NCBI GenBank assembly: GCA_947498785.1
Contig: CANMLS010000044.1
Span: 1-35,744 of the forward strand
Origin: an uncultured Aquimarina sp.
GTDB lineage: Bacteria; Bacteroidota; Bacteroidia; Flavobacteriales; Flavobacteriaceae
Length of the DNA: 35,744 nt
Direction of reading: 5' to 3'
Shown: positions 7,587 through 14,918 of the stretch, one piece after another
Numbering within the stretch: the first letter of the stretch is position 1
Layout of the letters: each line of letters opens with the position of its first letter
Notes under the pieces: model-generated
The model's database searches: none
Told to the model about the DNA's origin: nothing
The model's input: the letters and a program-made list of their open reading frames with translations, nothing else
Translations under genes and position numbers: made by a program

Positions 7587-7952
7587 TTATAAACTAAATT
7601 CTTCTTTATATTCTGTTGGGTCATAATATATTTTCATTGATTTTATCATACCGTTTTCAATCGTATAGAATTCGGCAATATCTAAATCAATCATTTTTCC
7701 AGAAGGTGCTTCAATTTTTATAATAACTTGGGTAGTAATAATATTTTCTCCTGCTGTAATACTTAATAATTCGTGTCCTCTTACAAGTTTGCCAAATTCC
7801 ATATGTAGTTTGATATTAGCGTCTTTACCCGTAACTTTATCAACCGGACCTTGAAATACAATGTTGTCATCCATTAAATCCATCCATTTCGATGTTTGTG
7901 ACGCCATAGATTGTTGAAATGCTTCGAAAATTTCTAATGCTGTTTTTGTCAT
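7587..7952 (-). CDS. SnoaL-like / NTF2-fold protein, 121 aa
   Basis: Length and pattern fit the small NTF2-like superfamily: an N-terminal helix (ALEIFEAFQQSMAS), DLMDDNIVFQGP as the first strand, and a C-terminal AEFYTIENGMIKSMKIYYDP strand pair typical of SnoaL-like domains. These proteins form a cone-shaped pocket and act as isomerases, hydrolases or ligand sensors; no catalytic set is clear here. It starts 69 bases after the ECF-sigma gene on the same strand. ECF41-type sigma factors carry such a domain fused at their C-terminus, so a functional link is plausible but inferred. Confidence 0.85.
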   Translation of the reverse strand: MTKTALEIFEAFQQSMASQTSKWMDLMDDNIVFQGPVDKVTGKDANIKLHMEFGKLVRGHELLSITAGENIITTQVIIKIEAPSGKMIDLDIAEFYTIENGMIKSMKIYYDPTEYKEEFSL

Positions 7953-8021
7953 TTTTATAGTTTTTAAATGTTGTTATATTATTTAGACAAATCACAGTCT
8001 GATTTCGGACGAAAATGTGGA

Positions 8022-8816
8022 TTATTTTTTCTCTGTACTATCTTTTACCCACATTTCAGCATTTTCAAGCATATATGTGTTTAGAATTGTGTTTTTGGAA
8101 TTCAAAGGGTCAATTCCTTTTACAATTTCTAATCGCAATTTTAGCAGGTATTCATTATCTTTATTACTGCCTTCTTTTACTAATTTTATTTTTTGAGCTT
8201 TAATATGTTTATTTTGACTTGGGTTTAAAACGCCCTTAAGAGTTGTGCATTGGTTACATATTCCTTTTTTATTAATAAAAGAACATCTATCATTAAAAAT
8301 ACGTATCATATTTTTTCGAGCATCTGCTAAAGAATGTTTTACAATACCTTCAGTAAACGCTGTAATTTCCATAATTTCAGATATCTTAAAATGATATACT
8401 TCTTTAAGCAATAAGCAAATTTGCTGTTTTAAGAGTAATGTTTTGTTTATACAATTAAAACAATAGCTTATATGCTCTTTTATTTCATAATCTTTTTCGG
8501 GTGTTTGCTCAAAAACAACTCTCATTCTATTTGTCAACTCTTCGGATTTTGAATGTAAATCAGCACCATAGTCCTGTGTGTTTTCGACCCAACGTTTTTG
8601 TTTATTCAGTTTATTTTTGGCAGTATTTAATGCTATAGTAAACACCCAAGTTTTAAATGAAGATTGTCCTTTAAAAGAGTTTATTTTTTCAAAAACTTTA
8701 ATATATGTATCTTGAATAACATCTTCTGTATCTTGTTTATTAGTTAATAATCTAAAAATAAAAGAAGATAATTCGTTCTTGAACTCTATAAATTCTATTT
8801 GGTATTGATTTGACAT
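8022..8816 (-). CDS. ECF-type RNA polymerase sigma factor with Cys-rich extension
   Basis: A 264-aa sigma-70 family protein. Region 2 is at residues about 8-75 (DVIQDTYIKVFEKI, then FKTWVFTIALNTAKNKL). Region 4 is at about 125-180 with a helix-turn-helix (FKISEIMEITAFTEGIVKHSLADARKNM). It is followed by an unusual C-terminal extension with CSFINKKGICNQC, a possible metal or redox site. I chose the ATG at 8816 (MSNQYQIEF) rather than 8900, whose extra residues run into the hairpin at 8893-8936. A second sigma factor of the same type lies at 11421. It heads the operon with the SnoaL-like gene. Confidence 0.85.
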   Translation of the reverse strand: MSNQYQIEFIEFKNELSSFIFRLLTNKQDTEDVIQDTYIKVFEKINSFKGQSSFKTWVFTIALNTAKNKLNKQKRWVENTQDYGADLHSKSEELTNRMRVVFEQTPEKDYEIKEHISYCFNCINKTLLLKQQICLLLKEVYHFKISEIMEITAFTEGIVKHSLADARKNMIRIFNDRCSFINKKGICNQCTTLKGVLNPSQNKHIKAQKIKLVKEGSNKDNEYLLKLRLEIVKGIDPLNSKNTILNTYMLENAEMWVKDSTEKK

Positions 8817-8892
8817 TTTTGGAGAGTAAGATTCAATTTTATAGAATAACCTATAGATGTAAAATAGGTATCGTATTAAGTACAACGTTAAA

Positions 8893-8936
8893 TATAACAA
8901 ATGTTATTGTCCCGAAGGGCAATTATGTTTTGTTAG
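8893..8936. repeat. attC-like hairpin with CCCGAAGGG tip
   Basis: TAACAAATG..TTGTCCC pairs imperfectly with GGGCAA..GTTTTGTTA around a GAA loop, like the hairpin at 5258-5291. It is the 5' boundary of the ECF-sigma unit and lies immediately left of the IS110-family insertion. Confidence 0.55.
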
Positions 8937-8949
8937 CAACAATGTAAAA

Positions 8950-10186
8950 GCAGTACCCTAAGTTATCTAATAAAGAATTCAAAATAATTTATTATGAAAA
9001 CAAAGGATACTACCGACTCAAAGTTATTTATTGGTATTGACGTACACAAGCGAAGTTGGAAAATTCATACGGCTACGGATCTCTTAGATGGTTCTACCTT
9101 GACTGTTCCTCCAAATGCTTTTGCCTTGCAGAAGTATGTTGATAAACATTTTAAGGGCTATCAGATCTCTTGTTGTTATGAATCGGACTGTTGTTGTTAG
9201 CCACCATCGTTTATTCGAGTCCTTTGGTTGGACTTCTTTAGTGGTTAATCCAGCAGATGTTTCTCGTCCAGCTAAGACACAGTTCCAGAAGAGTGATAAG
9301 ATTGATGCTAGATTATTATGTAGAGAGGTAAAGGATGGTCGTTTAACAGGTATCCATGTTCCAGATATAGAAGAGGAACAATTACGATGTTTATTTCGTC
9401 GTCGTAATGATTTAATCAAAGAATTACGTAAAATCAAAACCCAAATCAAGATGCAGTTGTTGTATTTGGGTATAGCTATTCCAAAAGAGTTAGATAAGCC
9501 TCACTGGTCACATAACTTCAGGAATTGGTTAAAGGAGCTCTCTTTTGATTACAAGACGATGGATTATTGCATACAGACACGATTAGATGCTTTTTCTTTT
9601 GTAGATAAACAAGTACGTATCGTAAGTGTTAAACTACGTGCGTATTGTCGTAAACATTATAAGAAAGATTATTATTTATTACGCTCTGTTCCTGGAGTAG
9701 GTCCTATCGTTGCTTGTGGGGTTATTTGTGAGTTGGGAGACTTAAGAAGGTTTAAGAATTTTAAGCAATTGGCCAGCTATGTTGGATTGATTCCATCAGT
9801 ACACCAGAGTGGGGATCATTTGACCACCTCTGGACTTACTCCCAGAGCAAACAGGATTATACGTAGTTATCTGGTAGAAGCTACCTGGCAGTCCTTACGT
9901 TTTGATCCAGTGATGTAAGAGTATTACAGGTCTCATCAGAGCAAGGATGTCAAACGGATACTAGTCAAAGTAGCTAGAAAACTTCTGAGTCGTATTCATG
10001 TAATTATCAGAACAGAAACACCTTATCAAATAGGAGTAGTGAGCTAAAAAGAATAAAGAAATATAAGTCCAAAAACTCGACAATACTTTTGGCACAAAAT
10101 AGAACAACTAAACACTGTAGGTGAAACTTTTACAAGTTATCACATTTCATAGCAAGTTGCCTTGTTTGCCAATCAAAATCATAGAG
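8950..10186 (+). mobile_element. IS110-family insertion sequence, degenerate
   Basis: The element contains one broken transposase gene on the plus strand. Its limits are estimated: the left limit follows the hairpin at 8893-8936, and the right limit is where the family-2 repeat resumes at about 10187. It appears to have replaced the palindrome-side half of that repeat. No inverted ends are visible, which is normal for the IS110 group. Confidence 0.6.
8994..10047 (+). pseudogene. IS110-family transposase, frameshift and internal stop
   Basis: The N-terminal DEDD-type domain starts at 8994 (LFIGIDVHKRSW) and continues to FQKSDKIDARLL. The C-terminal transposase-20 domain (YYLLRSVPGVGPIVACG, then YVGLIP, and the GLTPRANRIIRSYLVEA serine region) is intact in sequence. 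The reading frame shifts near 9190 and a TAA interrupts at 9916-9918. Beyond it the same frame continues for 42 codons (EYYRSHQSKDVKRILVKVAR..) to TAA at 10047. The transposase is therefore inactive as written unless recoded. Confidence 0.85.
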
Positions 10187-10387
10187 ATGCTGGTGGATGA
10201 TCTTGTATCATACCACATATAGGATGCAGAGTTATAATGGACTAGTGTTGAAATACTGACAGCGCTTTAATGGCGTTGCCAACAACCCAGCACTATAAAA
10301 TCATTAATATGAGATAATTAGAATATTAAAATATTGTATTTTTATAACCTAAGACTTGGGAAAGGGCTTTACGTAGGATATGGTGTT
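10187..10387 (-). repeat. Recombinase-tail repeat, copy c (with insertion)
   Basis: The upstream part of the family-2 repeat is kept (from GGTGTTG back to GGTGGATGATC), but the recombinase boxes are lost at the IS110 junction. Relative to other copies it carries about 85 extra bases (roughly 10240-10327) with ends AGTGTTG and CAGCACT, perhaps a small secondary insertion. Confidence 0.7.
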
Positions 10388-10530
10388 GGTAGCAGTTTTT
10401 ATCCTCTTTTTTAAGCGAGCTAAATTTTATAATTTTAATCTTTAAAGTACAAAATAGCACCTGTTAGAATCGCTTATTTTAAAGCTTATTTTTTGAAATT
10501 AAAGGCTTGTGCAGCGCTTACCATTGTTGT
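10384..10530. repeat. Family-3 spacer, full copy
   Basis: About 145 bases, nearly identical to 21345-21489, from GTTGGTAGCAGTTTTTATCC to GCAGCGCTTACCATTGTTG. Its ends are imperfect inverted repeats. It directly follows repeat copy c and supplies the last codons of the DUF4269 gene. Confidence 0.85.
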
Positions 10531-11092
10531 CTACTGTTTTTATTTCCAGTTTTAATAATTCTATATATGGGTTTCCTTTCAATCCTAAAAGTTTTGCAAA
10601 AGCAGGTTCAGTTTTTAGTCCGTCAGATTTTAATTCCTTTATTTTCTGTTTAAACTCAAGTCCTTTTTCGTTTAAAATTCTGTTTTCGATAATCATGTGT
10701 CGATAAGCGTTTTGCTTTTCGGTAGGAATTTTTTGTCCGAAAATTTCAAACAAAAAATTGTTCGTTTTAAATTCTGCAATAGTTGATTCAATTCCGTAAT
10801 GTTCTATTGAATAAATTTTAAAATCTTTTTTATCTGAAAACTCTCTTGATAAATAACTCTTAAATTCAGAGTGATTTTCGCACTCACAGATAATATCTAA
10901 ATCACTTTCGGGTAAATCAATTCCGATTGGAATAGTACCAGTCAGAACTGGATTATATTTTTCGAGTATCTCAAAAATTTTGTAGCTTTTAATTTCATCA
11001 AAAGCAAGTTTTTGTCTTTCGTTTCCGTGTTTTAAGTATTCTATATTTCTAAAATTTTCAATCAAATCTCGATTTTCTAAAATTGTGGGCAA
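10499..11092 (-). CDS. DUF4269 nucleotidyltransferase-like protein
   Basis: The motif LTGTIPIGIDLPESDLDII (about residues 50-68) has the G-[ST] helix and paired aspartates of a minimal nucleotidyltransferase fold and matches DUF4269 proteins. The start appears to be TTG at 11092 (PTILENRDL..), since no ATG occurs before the conserved core. That TTG lies exactly in the cassette-edge box TTGCCCAC next to repeat copy d. The final residues (VDNNGKRCTSL) are read from the family-3 spacer, so the natural C-terminus has been replaced or extended. Role may be nucleotide transfer or toxin-like; this is not resolved. Confidence 0.8.
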   Translation of the reverse strand: MPTILENRDLIENFRNIEYLKHGNERQKLAFDEIKSYKIFEILEKYNPVLTGTIPIGIDLPESDLDIICECENHSEFKSYLSREFSDKKDFKIYSIEHYGIESTIAEFKTNNFLFEIFGQKIPTEKQNAYRHMIIENRILNEKGLEFKQKIKELKSDGLKTEPAFAKLLGLKGNPYIELLKLEIKTVDNNGKRCTSL

Positions 11093-11402
11093 TACTAATA
11101 TATAGTTACCATGGTAACTATATATTTCTATATAAGGAACTAATTTAGTAAATCTTTTAAGTTTTTTTATAGCGAGGTGAGTATAAGTTTTCGGTTGGTT
11201 TGCTGGGGTTGTGTCCTATAAAACTTGAATGTATCATAAATCCTATTTCTTCCCCTAATACATGAGTAGCAAAACTATGTCTCAACATGTGCTGGTGGAT
11301 GATCAGATATCACACCTCTTATAAGGTACAGAGTTACAATGGGAATATTGTATTTTTATAACCTAAGACTTGGGAAAGGGCTTTACATAGGATATGGTGT
11401 TG
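11092..11402 (-). repeat. Recombinase-tail repeat, copy d (full length)
   Basis: The most complete family-2 copy, 310 bases. On the minus strand it encodes an unbroken stretch containing HQHMLRHSFATHVLGEE (about 11247-11298) and GHNPSKPTENLYS (about 11175-11215). These are the Arg/His box, the His box and, with a frame slip, the Tyr box of a tyrosine recombinase. Then come a stop and a perfect 30-base palindrome at 11097-11126. Upstream of the first box the frame is closed. It separates the sigma-factor unit from the DUF4269 unit, ending 5 bases before the latter's start codon. Confidence 0.85.
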
Positions 11403-11420
11403 TGTATTCGGTTTTATTTA

Positions 11421-12218
11421 TTACTCAAAATTTATTATTCTTTTATTCATTATAAGTTCTGTTAGCTCATTATAAAAATTTGATTTATTTTTAAATTTTC
11501 CGTGATTCCCATAAATACCAGTCATAGAATTTAATTCTTCCATTTCATCATTATAAACTTCTACATCAGAAACAAAACTCAGGTCGTTCTTTACAATTCT
11601 TTTACAAGCTAAAGCCTTGTTTATTTTGTTATTACACCTACAAGGATTTTTAGGATTGTAAACACCACAATTAGAATTCATAAAAGAGCCAATTAGTTTC
11701 CTTGATTTTTCCAATCTTTTTCTAAAATTTGTAGGTGTAATTTCTAAAATTTCACAAGCAACATTACTTTTTATTTTCAGAACACTACCAAGTATAAAAA
11801 CAACTCTCAAATCCCTACTCAGGCATTGTAACATTGCTAAGGTACAACCTGTTTTCATTTCCTTTTCTAATAAATATTTATCAGGTAAATCATAACTAAC
11901 AGGCTCTTTAATCATATTTAATTCTTTAGCAAAACTACTAAAGGACATAGGATGTTTCTCAAACGTACTTTTATTTTGATTGATTAAATAATTAGTAGAA
12001 ACTCTATAAACCCAAGTGTCAAATTTACTTTTCCCATTAAATTTACTCAAATTGGTAATCACTCTTATTAAAATTTCTTGTGTAGCATCTTCTGCATTTG
12101 CCTTGTTCCATAAAAAACGAAGAGATAAATTATAAACCAATCCTTCAATAGATTTTATAAGTTTTTCAAGACTTTTTTTATCCCCTGCTAAACTCTCTTT
12201 TATTAGTTCTTCTACCAT
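11421..12218 (-). CDS. ECF-type sigma factor with CxxxNPxNPCRC extension
   Basis: A 265-aa sigma-70 family protein. Region 2 is at residues about 10-80 (DATQEILIRVITNLSKF, FDTWVYRVSTNYLINQ). Region 4 is at about 125-175 (IKSNVACEILEITPTNFRKRLEKSRKL). The C-terminal extension begins with CGVYNPKNPCRC, a cysteine cluster parallel to that of the sigma factor at 8022-8816; both may sense metal or redox state. It lies 49 bases downstream of the SRPBCC gene, but a terminator sits between them, so it may have its own promoter. An ordinary anti-sigma gene is absent. Confidence 0.88.
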   Translation of the reverse strand: MVEELIKESLAGDKKSLEKLIKSIEGLVYNLSLRFLWNKANAEDATQEILIRVITNLSKFNGKSKFDTWVYRVSTNYLINQNKSTFEKHPMSFSSFAKELNMIKEPVSYDLPDKYLLEKEMKTGCTLAMLQCLSRDLRVVFILGSVLKIKSNVACEILEITPTNFRKRLEKSRKLIGSFMNSNCGVYNPKNPCRCNNKINKALACKRIVKNDLSFVSDVEVYNDEMEELNSMTGIYGNHGKFKNKSNFYNELTELIMNKRIINFE

Positions 12219-12231
12219 AACTATAATATAA

Positions 12232-12261
12232 AAAAAAGGCTAAAAAAACTTAGCCTTTTTT
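12232..12261 (-). terminator. Terminator between SRPBCC and sigma genes
   Basis: AAAAAGGCTAA (12233-12243) and TTAGCCTTTTT (12250-12260) form an 11-bp stem. On the minus strand it is followed by a run of eight T. It begins within 10 bases of the SRPBCC stop, so readthrough into the sigma gene is probably limited. Confidence 0.8.
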
Positions 12262-12267
12262 AGCCTT

Positions 12268-12678
12268 TTATGCTGTTAAAATCTCTTGTAATTTTATTAG
12301 TTCCTCTTTAAGCTGACCTATTTGAGCTTCTAAAGCTCCTTCAATTTCTTCTAAAGGCACAGGTGGTGCTATTAAAACAAAAGAATAAATAGCGTTACCA
12401 TCAGGTCCTGAAGTTACTCTTGAATATGCAACACCTACACTATTGTCTGGCATTGTCATATACCAATCTATAGTTCCTAATTCTTTATTAGTTTTTGTTT
12501 CTAAACCAATTTTAAGTTCTCCATTTGGAGTAACTAATAGTGCAGATTTGTCATCGGCATTTTTAAAAGCTCCAGTCCATTTTTCTAAGTTTACAGGATT
12601 AGCAATGTAATCAAATGCTTTTTCGGTTGATGTTGATAAGTTAATACTTTGTACATCGTGATTTTTAATTATTGACAT
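12268..12678 (-). CDS. SRPBCC-family (START/Bet v1-like) protein
   Basis: A 136-aa protein from MSIIKNHDVQSINLS. The upstream ATG at 12741 gives only a hydrophobic leader that is probably not translated. The pattern is that of polyketide-cyclase/Bet v1-like domains: a first strand, then TEKAFDYIANPVNLEKWTG, the typical first helix pair and Trp, then VTPNGELKIGLETK and GTIDWYMTMP strands, and a long C-terminal helix (LEEIEGALEAQIGQLKEELIKLQ). These small proteins bind hydrophobic ligands. It is the first gene of the unit whose second gene is a sigma factor, so it may sense a signal for that factor (inference). Confidence 0.83.
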   Translation of the reverse strand: MSIIKNHDVQSINLSTSTEKAFDYIANPVNLEKWTGAFKNADDKSALLVTPNGELKIGLETKTNKELGTIDWYMTMPDNSVGVAYSRVTSGPDGNAIYSFVLIAPPVPLEEIEGALEAQIGQLKEELIKLQEILTA

Positions 12679-12814
12679 TTTAATAAATTTTAAATAACCA
12701 ATGAATTTTGGATACAATATATTAGACAGTAGAAAAAGCAAACTGTGAATTTTTTAATAGTTTTTATTTTTATTGGGAGTTCTATTAGCTGACACACATC
12801 GTCTAGTATAAGAA

Positions 12815-12877
12815 TAGTTGCAGGTTTAAATGCGAGGGGTTTCGACAAGAAAATCATACGCAGTAAACTTGCAACTA
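12815..12877. repeat. attC-like hairpin
   Basis: TAGTTGCAGGTTT..TGCG (12815-12834) pairs with CGCAGTAAACTTGCAACTA (12859-12877) with two or three mismatches around a 24-base loop. It lies at the 5' edge of the SRPBCC/sigma unit and is followed by the boxes GTTAAGCCC and ATTGTTG, as expected for a cassette junction. Confidence 0.65.
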
Positions 12878-12928
12878 CCTTTGGTTAAGCCCAAAATTGA
12901 GCAATTATTTTCACATTGTTGTAAGCAG

Positions 12929-13390
12929 TTATTTTTCCAATGCTCGTTCTTTAAGTACTTCTTTCAATGCAAAAGTTCCGTTTAAAGCAGAAGGAAAACC
13001 TGCATATAATGACATCAAAATCATAACTTCCGATATTTCCTGTGATGTTACACCTACGTTCAGAGCTGCATTAATATGCACTCGCAATTGTGGTTCCACA
13101 TTCCCCATTGCGGTTAAAGCTGCCACAACGGCAATTTCCTTTGTTCGATTATCCAAAGTGTTTCTACTATAAATATCTCCAAAACCATATTCAATAATAT
13201 ATTTTCCTAAGTCGGGAGATATATTTTTTAAGCTTTCAATGACATTGATTCCCGCTTCTCCATCAATTTCTTTTAATTTATTCCAGCCTTTGTTGTAACG
13301 TTCTGTTTTACTACTATCCATTTTTATTTGTTTTTGTCCATACCCGCTTGTTGTAAGAAGCGTGCATACTAGAATTATTAGATACTTCAT
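12929..13390 (-). CDS. Carboxymuconolactone decarboxylase-family protein, secreted
   Basis: A signal peptide occupies residues 1-18 (MKYLIILVCTLLTTSGYG). The rest is one CMD domain: YGFGDIYSRNTLDNRTKEI, then VAALTAMGNVEPQLRVHI and the helix GVTSQEISEVMILMSLYAGFP. The CxxC pair of the AhpD branch is absent, so it belongs with gamma-carboxymuconolactone decarboxylase-like members, which act on lactones or have unknown substrates. The periplasmic location is unusual for the enzyme sense of the family. It is downstream of, and on the same strand as, an AraC regulator 62 bases away, which probably controls it. Confidence 0.87.
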   Translation of the reverse strand: MKYLIILVCTLLTTSGYGQKQIKMDSSKTERYNKGWNKLKEIDGEAGINVIESLKNISPDLGKYIIEYGFGDIYSRNTLDNRTKEIAVVAALTAMGNVEPQLRVHINAALNVGVTSQEISEVMILMSLYAGFPSALNGTFALKEVLKERALEK

Positions 13391-13452
13391 TTGAAATTAT
13401 TTTTTGACAAAATTAACGGGTAAATGTAATTGTGAGCAGGACTTTTTACGGA

Positions 13453-14268
13453 TTATCGGGTACTTTTGAATTCGGAAGGAGAGTGTTTTGTTTTTTGTTT
13501 AAATATTCGAGAAAAATAGGAACTGTCTTCAAATCCTGTTGCATATGCAATTTCTTTAACAGATAAATCTGTGAAATAGAGCAAACGTTTAGCTTCGGTT
13601 ATTTTAGTATTTAGAATAATTTGTTTTGGGCTTTGTTCATAATACTCCTTACAGAGTTCATTTAGTTTTTCTACTGTAATATGGAGATCGTTCGCATGTT
13701 GTTGAACAGAAATATTGTTCGAAATTTCATTCGAAATTAACTTAGAAAATTGAACTAGTATCTTCGGTTTAATCAATTTATTATTTTGTGAATTGGCTGA
13801 CAATCTTGATAATTGAGAAAATAAAAAACGTATCCCGCTTATTACTACTTTTTCGCCCAGTTTATCATTTTTTTTGCATTCCTGAATCAAATTATTGAAA
13901 AATGGAATAAAAAAATCACTATTGGCTTTGTTTAAATCTATATAGGTAATATTTATTAGTTCTATGGGAAAAATGGTATTAAAAAATGAATCCAAAATAA
14001 TAATAAAACCGTTTGTTCCTTTTGAATAGGACCAATTGTGAACCTGCTTTGGTTGCATTAAGAAAAGTCTATTATTTTTGATTTCATAATCTTCAAAATC
14101 GATAATATTATTTCCTGAACCTTTAATAAACCATACAAGGGAATAATAATTGTGCCTATGTGGCCAATCTACTTTTGGATTATCAGTTTCCTCAAAAGTT
14201 CCAACATAATACCTTTTTTCTTTAGGATTAGATGTGATAATATCTGAAATTGAATATTCTGTTAACAA
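13453..14268 (-). CDS. AraC-family transcriptional regulator
   Basis: The N-terminal cupin-like sensor contains YVGTFEETDNP and WPHRHNYYSLVWFIKGSG. The C-terminal AraC/XylS DNA-binding domain is complete, with the first helix-turn-helix at ISVQQHANDLHITVEKLNEL and the second at SVKEIAYATGFEDSSYFSRIF, then KTKHSPSEFK. The frame is open upstream to an ATG at 14484, but those 72 codons read straight through the hairpin at 14288-14480. I therefore place the start at a TTG (14268, LTEYSIS..), giving 271 aa, the usual size. The longer form cannot be excluded. It probably regulates the CMD gene. Confidence 0.85.
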   Translation of the reverse strand: MLTEYSISDIITSNPKEKRYYVGTFEETDNPKVDWPHRHNYYSLVWFIKGSGNNIIDFEDYEIKNNRLFLMQPKQVHNWSYSKGTNGFIIILDSFFNTIFPIELINITYIDLNKANSDFFIPFFNNLIQECKKNDKLGEKVVISGIRFLFSQLSRLSANSQNNKLIKPKILVQFSKLISNEISNNISVQQHANDLHITVEKLNELCKEYYEQSPKQIILNTKITEAKRLLYFTDLSVKEIAYATGFEDSSYFSRIFKQKTKHSPSEFKSTR

Positions 14269-14287
14269 GGTAGTTTTCTTTAATTGT

Positions 14288-14480
14288 TTACAACGCTTAA
14301 TGTAAATGTTAGTGCGAGAAGAAGTGCGTTGCACTTCGCCCGTAGCACAAGCAAATACTTTTGTTTTAAGTAGTAAATTTAATGTTAAAGTGCTTAATAA
14401 AAAAGTATTTGCGACTAAGCAGACACAATAACCTCCTTCGAGCTGCAGTAAACCCCAAGCATTGTATTTACATTTTGTTA
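14288..14480. repeat. Long attC-like hairpin upstream of araC-type gene
   Basis: The outer arms AATGTAAAT (14299-14307) and ATTTACATT (14466-14474) pair perfectly. The inner arms CAAATACTTTT (14352-14362) and AAAAGTATTTG (14401-14411) also pair. GTTACC and ACAACG boxes flank them. The size and nested arms resemble large attC sites. Confidence 0.6.
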
Positions 14481-14484
14481 CCAA

Positions 14485-14918
14485 CGGTACATATTTTACT
14501 CAAAACAAGCAGAAATTTAAAGGATTCACCGCACTATTTGGCATAACAGACTTTAGAAAATAGTGAGCGGTTTTGCCGTTCAATAGTCGCAAGCGACAAG
14601 CCGAAATTGAGTAAATAAGCAAGGGTAAAAGGACAAGTTTTAAAAGGAACAACATTAAGTTGTCGATTTATAGCTATAATCCATCACAAATAAATAGTTT
14701 ATTGCTCAAATTTTGCAGATTAGTCCACAAAAAAGCAATACAAAAATAAAACGACGATTCCATTTAGTTTGTAATTCTCTATAGCTTTTTTGTCATCAAA
14801 GATTAGAACAGACCTAAATCGAACTCACGTTAATTAAATCAATAACTAGTAATCACCACTATCTTAATGCATTTATGCGAAATAATTAAATAAAAATCGT
14901 TACCCATTGTTGAGCGTC
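14485..14918. other. Gene-free spacer with second hairpin
   Basis: There is no open frame of interest. A stem joins TACTCAA (14497-14503) to TTGAGTA (14607-14613) with a small inner hairpin GAGCGG..CCGTTC, giving a second attC-like structure directly after the one at 14288-14480. The right end carries the junction TCGTTACCCATTGTTGAGC, typical of other unit edges. Confidence 0.55.

Noticed and set aside
8015..8203. Plus-strand hydrophobic ORF of 62 aa
   Set aside because: It is antisense to the C-terminal end of the ECF sigma gene.
9084..9449. Minus-strand ORF of 121 aa
   Set aside because: It is antisense to the IS110-family transposase.
11092..11402. Complete recombinase gene in a repeat copy
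   Set aside because: Only about the last 50 codons are recognisable; the frame is closed upstream and no N-terminal part exists in any copy.
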